Both the position numbers and the translations under genes were made by a program. Shown here in pieces: positions 17,515-25,838 of a stretch of DNA of 64,000 bases. The stretch's first letter is position 1. The number at the start of each line of letters is the position of its first letter. Source of the DNA: DTU052 sp050951725 (GTDB taxonomy: Bacteria > Bacillota > Syntrophomonadia > Syntrophomonadales > DTU052); NCBI GenBank assembly GCA_050951725.1, contig JBMNJO010000012.1, positions 310,001 through 374,000 on the forward strand. Direction: 5' to 3'. The notes under the pieces were generated by a model. It was given only the letters and a program-made list of their open reading frames with translations, made no database searches and had not been told where the DNA came from.

Positions 17515-18696
17515 ATGAAAGAAGTTGTAATCATTAGTGGTGCAAGAACACCGGTTGGGGATTTCATGGGATCACTTCAGGAATACGACCCAATAGATCT
17601 CGGGGTATTTGCCCTGAAAGGAGCCTTGGAAAAGGCAGGCATATCAGCGGATATGATCGACGAAGTGGTGGGAGGTCACTGCAACCAGTCATCATCGCCG
17701 GGTAACAGTGCTCGCCACGTAGCGTTAAGAGCTGGATGCCGTGAGGATTCATATGCTTGTACTGTTCACCAGCAGTGCCCATCTTCGATGCGGGCTGCTG
17801 AGATCCTGTCGCAGGAGATCATGCTGGGGAAAGTGGACATTGGGGCTGCAGTAGGGATCGAAAGCATGACTAACACCCCTTATTACCTCTTTGGAGCCAG
17901 AAAGGGATACCGTCTGGGAAATGGGGAACAGATTGTTGACGGACTGATGAAGGGCGGCCTTATATGCGAATTTGTGGGCTATCATATGGGCGTTACGGCC
18001 GAGAATATAGCTGAGATGTACAACATCAGCCGGGAAGAGCAGGATGAATATGCTTTGCTCAGTAACCAGCGGGCATGCAAGGCTATCCAAGAAGGATGGT
18101 TCAAGGATGAGATCGTGCCTGTTGAGGTCCATTCCCGGAAGGGTACCCGGATATTTGATACCGATGAGCACCCCAGGTCTGATACCACTATGGAAAGCTT
18201 GGGTAAGTTAAGGCCGGCCTTTAAAAAAGGCGGCACAGTGACAGCCGGAAACGCCTCTGGCCTGAATGATGGCGGTTCTGCTCTTATCATGATGTCAGCC
18301 GACAAGGCTAAAGAATTAGGCTTAAAACCTATCGCTCGAGTGGTGGCTTCGGCTTCTGGAGCGGTTGAACCACGTATCATGGGCATGGGTGTGGTTCCAG
18401 CCGTAAGACGTGCCTTGAAATTCGCAGGCATGGAACAGAATGAGATTGATTACTGGGAGATCAATGAGGCTTTTGCTGCCCAGTTCTTAGGGGTCAATCG
18501 TGAGCTGAAAATAGACCTGGACCGGGTTAATGCAGTAGGGTCCGGTATAGCGATTGGACATCCAGTGGGAGCTACCGGGGCCCGGTTGATTATCACCATG
18601 ATCAATGAGATGAAACGCCGCGGGGCCCGGTACGGCTGTGCATCATTGTGTGCCAGCGGTGGCCCTGGAGTAGCATTTATTGTTGAGTCCATTTAA
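17515..18696 (+). CDS. Acetyl-CoA acetyltransferase (thiolase)
   Basis: Thiolase of 393 residues that cleaves or forms 3-ketoacyl-CoA. The nucleophilic Cys is Cys88 in VHQQCPSS (the family usually has CGSG, so the loop is variant), with His349 in IGHPVGATG and Cys379 in LCASGGPG. The ATG follows GGAGAG. It is probably cotranscribed with the dehydratase gene from the sigma-54 promoter. The unusual CPSS loop may indicate a non-acetoacetyl substrate; this is inference. Confidence 0.93.
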   Translation: MKEVVIISGARTPVGDFMGSLQEYDPIDLGVFALKGALEKAGISADMIDEVVGGHCNQSSSPGNSARHVALRAGCREDSYACTVHQQCPSSMRAAEILSQEIMLGKVDIGAAVGIESMTNTPYYLFGARKGYRLGNGEQIVDGLMKGGLICEFVGYHMGVTAENIAEMYNISREEQDEYALLSNQRACKAIQEGWFKDEIVPVEVHSRKGTRIFDTDEHPRSDTTMESLGKLRPAFKKGGTVTAGNASGLNDGGSALIMMSADKAKELGLKPIARVVASASGAVEPRIMGMGVVPAVRRALKFAGMEQNEIDYWEINEAFAAQFLGVNRELKIDLDRVNAVGSGIAIGHPVGATGARLIITMINEMKRRGARYGCASLCASGGPGVAFIVESI

Positions 18697-19346
18697 CTAT
18701 GCCGGTAAACCCTAGTGTTTATCGTGTGTACCCAGCAGTTCATGGAAAAAGCGACTCGATATTATTAGAACGTATTGCTTATTGGTCATGAACTATTATT
18801 TATTACGGGATAGGCTGGCAGGAGCAAGCAGGAACCTCTCTTTTGAGGTGTAGAGGAATACCTCTTGCTCTGCCCCTGCTATAATTTGATTCTTGTTATT
18901 TGAATCGATCGAGAAAGGGGGGGAGATTAAAAAGTAACGTTTTTTGGGTGCACATCGCTCTCTATATGCAGCAGCATTTGCCATACATAAATGAACATCT
19001 AATTGCAGCACATCTCTCTATAGCTCCCATAAAACCATCGACAAATCTTGAATTGTTTCAGGTTTAGTGATTCCTCCTGTTGGTGATTCAGTCTGCTCTC
19101 TGAATGAACAGCAAAGCTGAATCTAACAACCGAGTCTTTCCAATGTCGCAGAATTTAAAAGATGCTTATTCGTACTAGTTATTCATTCCACCGGAAAGAG
19201 CTCACTTGCATGGCAGGCTTAAGACTCTATTCGTTATTCAAAAGGTTGGAATGCCTGTCGAACGAAATAATCCGGAGACAACTAAAAGTGCGACGCGACT
19301 GAACGAGAAATTGACTTGGGAAACTAATTTTAAGGAGGTCCACGTA
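18697..19346. other. 650-base intergenic region
   Basis: No gene is supported. It holds a long imperfect hairpin at 18817-18874 (GGCAGgAGCAAG / CTTGCTcTGCC with a further GAGG/CCTC inner stem) and a second inverted repeat GATTCAG/CTGAATC at about 19087-19122. Neither is followed by a T-tract. No clear promoter for the acyl-CoA ligase could be fixed. Confidence 0.5.
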
Positions 19347-21026
19347 ATGACATCACCGTATGAAAGCCGATTTTGGACAAAGACCTATAATTGGAAAACT
19401 CCGACCACTATGAGGTATCCGTTAACCCCTGCTTATTATATTCTTCGTGATGCCACGGTTTTTCAGCCAGATAAGGCCGCTACTGATTTTTATGGTGCTA
19501 AGATTACTTTTGATGAGCTCTACTTGAAGGTAACCCGTTTGGCCAATGTATTGGTCCAAAACAATATCAAGAAGGGGGACAGAGTAGGAATCTGCCTTCC
19601 CAACTGCCCCCAATTTGTTATTTCCTTCTGGGCAATTCTCATGGCAGGTGGCGTAGTGGTTAACCTTAACCCCATCTATACCCCCGATGAGCTGGAATTT
19701 GCTTTCACGGATTCAGGTCTCACCGGTTTAGTAACCTATAACGCCCTGGTTCCAGTGGTGAAGCCCCTAGTGCAGAAGCTGAACATTCCTACCGTTCTGG
19801 TAACCAGCCTGACAGATTTTATGCCCAATCAAAAAATCAGTACCGATGAGGAGTTGGGACTTGAGCCTGGATGGCTTCATTTTTCCAAGGTTCTCGAAAC
19901 CGACAGGCGCTGGGCACCGCCACGGGTTGATATTAAACATTCGGATCCCGCTGTAATTCAGTACACTGGTGGAACCACTGGCGCTCCAAAAGGGGCAGTT
20001 CTGAGCCAATTCAATATTACCGCCGCTGCCTATCAGGTTGTAATGTGGTGTATTGAAATGGTTGACAACGAGCCCAGTGAAATCCAAAACATTCTGGCTA
20101 TAATTCCCTTTTTCCATGTCTATGGAGAGGTCTGCTGCATTTTGTACTCGGCACGCGCTCAGATGACTATGGTTATCCTGCCCCGCTTTGAGCCTAACGA
20201 AGTTTTCGATACTATCGAGCGTTATGACCAATGGGCATATTTCCCGGCAGTGCCCACCATGCTGCAGGCACTGTTCTACAACCCGCGAGTTAATGAAATT
20301 GATTGGCACCGCAAGATGGTTTATTGTGGAACGGGTGCGGCCCCGGCAACACTGGCTCTGTACGAAAAATGCCGCGACTACGATTTCAACTTCTACGAAG
20401 GTTATGGCATGAGTGAAACCTGCGCCATGGCAATAAGCACCCCGGGCGGCCGGCCCAAGGTTGGCAGCGTTGGAGTACCATATATTGACATGGAACTCCG
20501 TCTGGTTGACGAAAACGGCAATGATGTGCCACTGGGTGAGCGCGGTGAGATCTGGATGAGAGGCGCGACCGTCATGACTGGTTACTGGAACAGGCCCGAA
20601 GAAACCGCCGAAGCCTTAACGGAAGACGGATGGCTTAAGTCCGGTGATGTCGCTTATATGGATGAAGACGGTTATATCTTTATTGTTGACCGTACCAAGG
20701 ATATGATTATTGCCGGTGGTTACAACATCTATCCACGGGATATCGACGAGGTTCTCATGCAGCATCCTGCTGTTGCTGATGCTATGGCGGTCGGTGTTCC
20801 TGATGAGTATCGCGGTGAAACAGTGAAGGCTTTTGTTGCGTTGAAACCTGGTGCAACGGTTACCTCCGAAGAACTGAACGCTTTATGCCGTGAAAAACTT
20901 GCGCCTTACAAAGTTCCGAAAATATGGGAGTTCCGTGAAGAGCTGCCGCGTACCGCTACCGGTAAAGCCTTACGCCGTATACTGCGCGAAGAGGAGATTG
21001 CGAAACAGCAGGGAAACAAAGAATAA
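19347..21026 (+). CDS. Acyl-CoA synthetase (AMP-forming ligase)
   Basis: Acyl-adenylate/CoA ligase of the ANL superfamily, 559 residues. It has the ATP loop YTGGTTGAPKGA, the A5 motif YEGYGMSET, the hinge region with SGDVAYMDEDGY and DRTKDMII, and the catalytic Lys in RTATGKALRR. The ATG at 19347 follows TAAGGAGG at eight bases; an open reading frame extending 47 codons upstream has no ribosome binding site. An acyl-CoA dehydrogenase follows, so the pair would activate and oxidise a fatty or other carboxylic acid. Chain length is not deducible; similarity is greatest to long-chain type ligases. Confidence 0.92.
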   Translation: MTSPYESRFWTKTYNWKTPTTMRYPLTPAYYILRDATVFQPDKAATDFYGAKITFDELYLKVTRLANVLVQNNIKKGDRVGICLPNCPQFVISFWAILMAGGVVVNLNPIYTPDELEFAFTDSGLTGLVTYNALVPVVKPLVQKLNIPTVLVTSLTDFMPNQKISTDEELGLEPGWLHFSKVLETDRRWAPPRVDIKHSDPAVIQYTGGTTGAPKGAVLSQFNITAAAYQVVMWCIEMVDNEPSEIQNILAIIPFFHVYGEVCCILYSARAQMTMVILPRFEPNEVFDTIERYDQWAYFPAVPTMLQALFYNPRVNEIDWHRKMVYCGTGAAPATLALYEKCRDYDFNFYEGYGMSETCAMAISTPGGRPKVGSVGVPYIDMELRLVDENGNDVPLGERGEIWMRGATVMTGYWNRPEETAEALTEDGWLKSGDVAYMDEDGYIFIVDRTKDMIIAGGYNIYPRDIDEVLMQHPAVADAMAVGVPDEYRGETVKAFVALKPGATVTSEELNALCREKLAPYKVPKIWEFREELPRTATGKALRRILREEEIAKQQGNKE

Positions 21027-21196
21027 GTTAAAGTTTTTAGGAGCTAACCACTGCTCAACAGCACTAACCTGGCTAGATACATCGATGGTGTAGTTGCGTG
21101 AGCAAGTTCCTGTGTAAGGTGACAGTCCGGAAGCATACCAGCGACCGGGCTCTCCCTTACATTTGTGGTAAATGAAATTTAAAGGAGATGAACTGC

Positions 21197-23023
21197 TTGA
21201 GTACTTCTTATTCCTACAACACCCGGGACCTGAAGTTCATTCTGAAGGAATGGCTTCCAGTCGAAGAAATATTCCAATACGAGAAGTATAATGGCTACTA
21301 CACCATTGAAGACCTGGACATGATGATTGACCAGTGTCATAATATCGCGTCCGAGGTTATCGCCTCCGATGGAGATGAGATGGAGGAGTTCGGGGTCAAG
21401 TTTGTGAATGGAAAGACCACCGTTCACCCCGGCTTTACCAGAATATTCAAGTACATTCAGGAGAACGGCTGGGGAACTTCCAATATTGAAGAAACGGAGG
21501 GCACCTTGCCGGAAGTCCTTCAATGTGCGATATATGAGATGTTTCAGGCCGCCTGTCCACCGATGCGAGCTCACGCTTTGACCACCGGTGCGGCCAGGCT
21601 GATTCAGGAGTTCGGATCTGATGAACTTAAGGAAATGTTCCTTCCCAAGATGTATGATGGCACCTGGGCTGGTACCATGTGTCTGACCGAAGCGACTGCC
21701 GGTACCGACGTGGGCGATATCCTTTCTAAAGCTTACCCCACTTCAGATCCCAGGATATACAAAATAAAGGGTTCGAAACAGTTCATCACCTGCGGGGATG
21801 GCGATTTCGCAGAAAACATTATTCACCTGTACCTGGCGCGCATCGAAGGGGCAGCACCCGGAACAAAGGGGATCTCCCTGTTTGTAGTGCCCAAGTACTG
21901 GGTCAACGAGGATGGCAGTCTGGAGGACAACGATGTCGTCACTACGGCCATCGAACACAAGATGGGGTTACATGCCCAGCCTACCGCTGCTCTCGCATGT
22001 GGTGACAATGACAGGACCAGGGGTTGGCTGGTCGGAGACCCGCCCGGACCTGACGGGGTTAGCAAGGGCATGTCCCAGATGTTTCAGATGATGAACGAAG
22101 AGCGTAAAGGCACCGGTCTGCAGGCTCTTGCGGTGGCTGCCAATGCCTACTGGAACGCGAAAAACTATGCCAAAGAAAGACTGCAGGGACGTTCGGCATC
22201 AGACCCCAAAGGTCCCAGAGTTTCGATAATTAACCACGATGACGTCAAACGTATGTTGATGGTCAACAAGGCGACCCTGGAAGCCTGCCGGGCGATGATA
22301 ATGAAAGCCTATTTTTATCAGGATGTATTCCGCCACGATCCTGACCCGGAAAGAAGGAAATGGGCAGCCGGGCGGCTCGATGTTTTGACACCGATATGCA
22401 AAGCTTACCCAAGTGATGAAGCCTGGGGTCTGGTGGCGGAATCCATTCAGACCTACGGTGGTTATGGATTCTGCGAAGATTATCCCGTGGCTCAGGCGGC
22501 CAGAGATCTTAAGATCTACTCCATCTGGGAAGGGACAAACTTCATTCAGGCGCAGGACCTGATAAACCGCAAATGGTCCATGGATAAGGGAGCAATTTTT
22601 GCTGATTTCCTGCAGGAAATCGAGGAGTTCATACTCGCTCACCAGGAAAATAACCACGGTTTTGAACTCGAATTTTCCTACCTGAAAGAAGCTTTGGCTT
22701 TGTACCGGGAAATTATGGCCATTATGGGAGCCTATAAGGCGGCCAAGAAGATGGGTTACTATCAGGTATTGGCACGTCGCATTCTTACCGCTACCGGACA
22801 GCTGTATGGGGGATATTTACTGTTGGACCAGGCACTTATTGCCCAGAAGAAGGCAGAGGAATTGGGTCCCGAACACTGGGATTACAACTATTATTACGGC
22901 AAGGTTCTATCTGCCAGGTATTACTTGCGAAATGTCGTCCCCAATGTCAGCCTGGTTGCCAGACTGGTAAAGGATGGGGACGATTCGGTAATGAACGCTC
23001 CGATTGAGATTTTTGAGTACTAA
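21197..23023 (+). CDS. Acyl-CoA dehydrogenase (long form)
   Basis: FAD acyl-CoA dehydrogenase of 608 residues, longer than the usual 380 because of a C-terminal extension seen in a subgroup of beta-oxidation enzymes. Motifs include MCLTEATAGTDVG and IKGSKQFITCGDG (flavin/substrate), NEERKGTGLQALA, and YGGYGFCEDYPV with IYSIWEGTNFIQ. AAAGGAG abuts the ATG at 21188, so the TTG at 21197 (nine bases away) is the likelier start. The gene follows the acyl-CoA ligase by 170 bases and ends before a hairpin. Confidence 0.92.
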   Translation: MSTSYSYNTRDLKFILKEWLPVEEIFQYEKYNGYYTIEDLDMMIDQCHNIASEVIASDGDEMEEFGVKFVNGKTTVHPGFTRIFKYIQENGWGTSNIEETEGTLPEVLQCAIYEMFQAACPPMRAHALTTGAARLIQEFGSDELKEMFLPKMYDGTWAGTMCLTEATAGTDVGDILSKAYPTSDPRIYKIKGSKQFITCGDGDFAENIIHLYLARIEGAAPGTKGISLFVVPKYWVNEDGSLEDNDVVTTAIEHKMGLHAQPTAALACGDNDRTRGWLVGDPPGPDGVSKGMSQMFQMMNEERKGTGLQALAVAANAYWNAKNYAKERLQGRSASDPKGPRVSIINHDDVKRMLMVNKATLEACRAMIMKAYFYQDVFRHDPDPERRKWAAGRLDVLTPICKAYPSDEAWGLVAESIQTYGGYGFCEDYPVAQAARDLKIYSIWEGTNFIQAQDLINRKWSMDKGAIFADFLQEIEEFILAHQENNHGFELEFSYLKEALALYREIMAIMGAYKAAKKMGYYQVLARRILTATGQLYGGYLLLDQALIAQKKAEELGPEHWDYNYYYGKVLSARYYLRNVVPNVSLVARLVKDGDDSVMNAPIEIFEY

Positions 23024-23053
23024 ACCTCCTCTGTTTTGCTGTGTGGGGATGAG

Positions 23054-23086
23054 CATTCCTCGGGGGAATTTCTTTCCCGGGGAATG
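23054..23086. terminator. Hairpin after the acyl-CoA dehydrogenase
   Basis: An 11-bp stem CATTCCtCGGG / CCCGgGGAATG with an 11-base loop, followed by only TTTC. It is a probable but weak intrinsic terminator. Confidence 0.55.
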
Positions 23087-23284
23087 TTTCAACCTCAATG
23101 TGCTGTGGTCACGAAGGTCGATGATGGTTTGCTTTATGTGCCACGTTAATTCAAACGGAGGATGTGTCCTCGGATTTTAATAAGCTTTAGCTGATCTGAA
23201 CGGAAACTATAGCCCGGACTGCAAGCAATGCCACATTGAATGCGTAATGATTAACAAACCAGCCAAACATTAAAAGGGTTTACT

Positions 23285-24094
23285 ATGCTCAAACGCATCA
23301 CAACTTTTTGCATCCTGGCGCTATTATTCCTCATTCCTCTGGAAGGAGCCGAGGCTCGGTTAACGTACCGGGATAAGGTGGTGGTTCTGCTGTACCATGA
23401 TCTCTCGAATGATCGCCAGAACAGTGCTACCATGCCTCCCAAACTGTTCCGTCAGCATATGGCAGTTCTTGAAAAGGACTTCAATGTGATTTCCCTGGAT
23501 GATGCGGTGGCTTTTCAAAATGGAACACGACCGGTTCCACCCAACGCGGTAGCCATAACCTTCGATGATGGTTATCGGAGCAATTACGATGTGGCTTATC
23601 CGATTCTCAGAGATTATGGATGGCCGGCAACGATATTTCTTACCGTCAACGACGTGGGTCGGGTAAATACTTCGCTTGAGTGGCTGACCTGGGAACAGAT
23701 AACGGAAATGGCGGCCAACAGTATTTCGTTCGGTTCTCATTCATTAACCCACGGAAGGATTGGAGACCACGGAGAGTTGGTGACCCGGTATCCCGGCGAG
23801 ATAATGAAGCATTATCAGAGCCGCGTTGCAGATAACTTAAACAGTTCATACCAAATCCTGAAGGATCATGGGTTAACCACATTGCATTTCGCAGCTCCGT
23901 TCGGAGAGTTTAATCAAACTGTTCGGGATTCGGCTTTTCAGGCGGGGTTTCGCTACTTCTGGGGAGTGGGCAACTACCCAGTAATGAATGGCTACCGGAG
24001 CCTTTGCCGGGTTGATGTCGGGGCTCACTGGACCAGTCCCGGTAAACTGCGCCGGATGATAATCGAAACTGCCAGGAGGACTCCTCCGCACTAG
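23285..24094 (+). CDS. Secreted polysaccharide deacetylase
   Basis: NodB-domain (CE4) deacetylase of 269 residues with a signal peptide (about residues 1-24, hydrophobic FCILALLFLIPL then GAEA). The metal and catalytic motifs are TFDDGY and SHSLTHG, with FAAPFGEFN as motif 3. It probably removes acetyl groups from peptidoglycan or another surface glycan. It stands alone, with AAAGGG before the ATG. Confidence 0.85.
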   Translation: MLKRITTFCILALLFLIPLEGAEARLTYRDKVVVLLYHDLSNDRQNSATMPPKLFRQHMAVLEKDFNVISLDDAVAFQNGTRPVPPNAVAITFDDGYRSNYDVAYPILRDYGWPATIFLTVNDVGRVNTSLEWLTWEQITEMAANSISFGSHSLTHGRIGDHGELVTRYPGEIMKHYQSRVADNLNSSYQILKDHGLTTLHFAAPFGEFNQTVRDSAFQAGFRYFWGVGNYPVMNGYRSLCRVDVGAHWTSPGKLRRMIIETARRTPPH

Positions 24095-24171
24095 AAAAAA
24101 TCATATCTACTTTCATGCCAAACCGAATACCTTCACCCGAGTATGGTGTTTCCCGGGATAATCTTCACTTC

Positions 24172-25176
24172 TCAAATGAACAGATTCCCAAAGATATTGA
24201 AAGCGTACCCGATGAGAATTATTCCGACGGTGACCACTCCAAAGAAGACCGCCAGTAACCTGGTTTTGACCACCTGTTTCAACATGATCAGTGAGGGAAG
24301 CGAAAGGGCGGTCACTCCCATCATGAAAGCCAACACCGTTCCCAGTCCGGCACCTTTACCGACCAGGGCCTCAGCAATGGGCAGAGTGCCAAAGATGTCG
24401 GCATACATTGGCACTCCCACCAAGGTCGCTAACGGTACGGAATATAGTCTATCCTGACCAAGTAGTGAGGAAACAATATTTTCCGGTATCCAATTATGGA
24501 TGACTGCACCGATCCCCACTCCAATCAGAATATATAGCCATACCCTGCGTGCTATATCCATAACCTGGTCCCTGGCAAAAACAATTCTCTCCCGAGTTGT
24601 TAATTCTGGAACTTCCAGGCCGGCAATTTTATTGCCAAAGACGAAAGACTCCACGTATTTTTCCATCCGGGCTTTGCTGATAATTGTGCCGCCAACTACT
24701 GCCAACACCAGACCTACTACCACATAGGCGATAGCAATCCTCCAATTGAAGATACTGGCCAACAGGATAATCGAAGCCAGATCTACCAGGGGGGAGGAGA
24801 TCAAAAAAGAGAATGTAACGCCAATTGGCAGCCCTGCACTGGTAAAACCGATAAAAAGGGGAATTGATGAGCAGGAACAAAAAGGAGTAACCGTCCCTAA
24901 TAGTGCCCCGAATAGATTAGCTGAAATCCCGTTAAACCGGCCCAGTATTCCTCGGGTTCTTTCCGGGGGGAAGAAGCTCTGGATATAGGAAATCACAAAG
25001 ATCAGAACCGACAACAGGATGAATATCTTGATGAAATCGTAGATAAAGAAATGAACGCTGCCGCCCCATCGGGAATTAACATCCAGGCCGAAGACGTTCT
25101 GAACCAACATGGTTATCAATTCATAAAGCCATTCCATGCGAAGCAGCTGATCATTAAGCCATTGAAAAACTATCAT
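24172..25176 (-). CDS. Permease of the ArsP/YraQ (DUF318) family
   Basis: Integral membrane protein of 334 residues with about eight to ten helices. The signature TPFCSCSSIPLFIGF is the conserved cysteine-rich loop of this family, followed by SAGLPIGVTFSFLISSPLVD. Family members export organoarsenicals or are linked to metal and redox stress. It overlaps the upstream ArsR-type regulator by four bases (ATGA), so the two are one operon. The actual substrate is not deducible. Confidence 0.85.
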   Translation of the reverse strand: MIVFQWLNDQLLRMEWLYELITMLVQNVFGLDVNSRWGGSVHFFIYDFIKIFILLSVLIFVISYIQSFFPPERTRGILGRFNGISANLFGALLGTVTPFCSCSSIPLFIGFTSAGLPIGVTFSFLISSPLVDLASIILLASIFNWRIAIAYVVVGLVLAVVGGTIISKARMEKYVESFVFGNKIAGLEVPELTTRERIVFARDQVMDIARRVWLYILIGVGIGAVIHNWIPENIVSSLLGQDRLYSVPLATLVGVPMYADIFGTLPIAEALVGKGAGLGTVLAFMMGVTALSLPSLIMLKQVVKTRLLAVFFGVVTVGIILIGYAFNIFGNLFI

Positions 25177-25481
25177 ATCAAATCATTCCCTGTCCATTTT
25201 TCGTTGCACTGATAATCATCCTGATCCAATCTGATTTCGATATCAGCAAACAAGTTTCTTAAAGCTGCCAACGCGTCCCTGTTAAGTGAATACCTCATCC
25301 AAACACCGTCACGCCTGCCTTCCACCAATCCGCTGTCACATAAGACTTTCATATGATAGGAAAGCGTCGGTTGCGTGATATCGAAGCACTCCAGTATCTT
25401 ACAGGCACAGAGTTCCCCGCTTGACAGCATATTAAATATTCTCAGCCTGGTCTCATCCGCCAGGGCCTTCAAGAGCATCAC
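25173..25481 (-). CDS. ArsR-family metal/redox-responsive repressor
   Basis: Winged-helix repressor of about 102 residues with the ELCACKI box (the ELCVC metal site of the family) and the recognition helix TQPTLSYHMKVL. It controls the overlapping permease gene. The GTG start at 25481 lacks a ribosome binding site; AGGAGG lies eight bases before an in-frame ATA at 25505, which would add eight residues and give the usual family N-terminus. The start is therefore uncertain. A promoter with two palindromes lies immediately upstream. Confidence 0.88.
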   Translation of the reverse strand: MMLLKALADETRLRIFNMLSSGELCACKILECFDITQPTLSYHMKVLCDSGLVEGRRDGVWMRYSLNRDALAALRNLFADIEIRLDQDDYQCNEKWTGNDLI

Positions 25482-25531
25482 GTAGTATCCGTAGTTCTGT
25501 TGTATGTTAACCGCCTCCTAAGGCTTGATAT

Positions 25532-25547
25532 ATAGAAATTCTTCTAT
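25532..25547. promoter_or_regulatory. ArsR operator candidate
   Basis: ATAGAA-N4-TTCTAT, a perfect inverted repeat just downstream of the -10 box of the arsR promoter, where a repressor would block initiation. Confidence 0.6.
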
Positions 25548-25549
25548 GT

Positions 25550-25578
25550 ATTGTACGAAATAAATAGATATTTATCAA
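25550..25578 (-). promoter_or_regulatory. Promoter of the arsR-permease operon
   Basis: TTGATA (25578-25573) and TACAAT (25555-25550) separated by exactly 17 bases on the minus strand. A second palindrome, ATAAATA-GA-TATTTAT (25560-25575), overlaps the spacer and -35 box. Confidence 0.75.
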
Positions 25579-25838
25579 TGTCTTTTTCCGTAAGTGAGAT
25601 TGCTTGAAAGATTAGGGTGGGGAACTTTAGCGGGGAGGCAACAAAGCTTGGGGAGCCGATAAGCGTTTGCCATCTCGACTCCCCAATTTATAATCGTGTT
25701 ACAATGTTTCTGTTGGAGCTAACCGATAAGTCTTTCCTTTAGCTGACCTTTGAGAAGCTTGCCCACCCCATTTCGGGGCAGGGAACTTTGGCAACCTAAT
25801 TTTTCGATTCTCCTCCTCCATAATGACGATTTTATTTT

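Noticed and set aside
18796..19011. Minus-strand open frame of 71 codons in the thiolase-ligase gap
   Set aside because: It spans the hairpin, has no ribosome binding site and no recognisable protein pattern.
19256..19262. TGTCGAA, a Spo0A-box-like heptamer before the acyl-CoA ligase
   Set aside because: A single seven-base match is expected by chance in this length, and nothing else nearby supports sporulation control.
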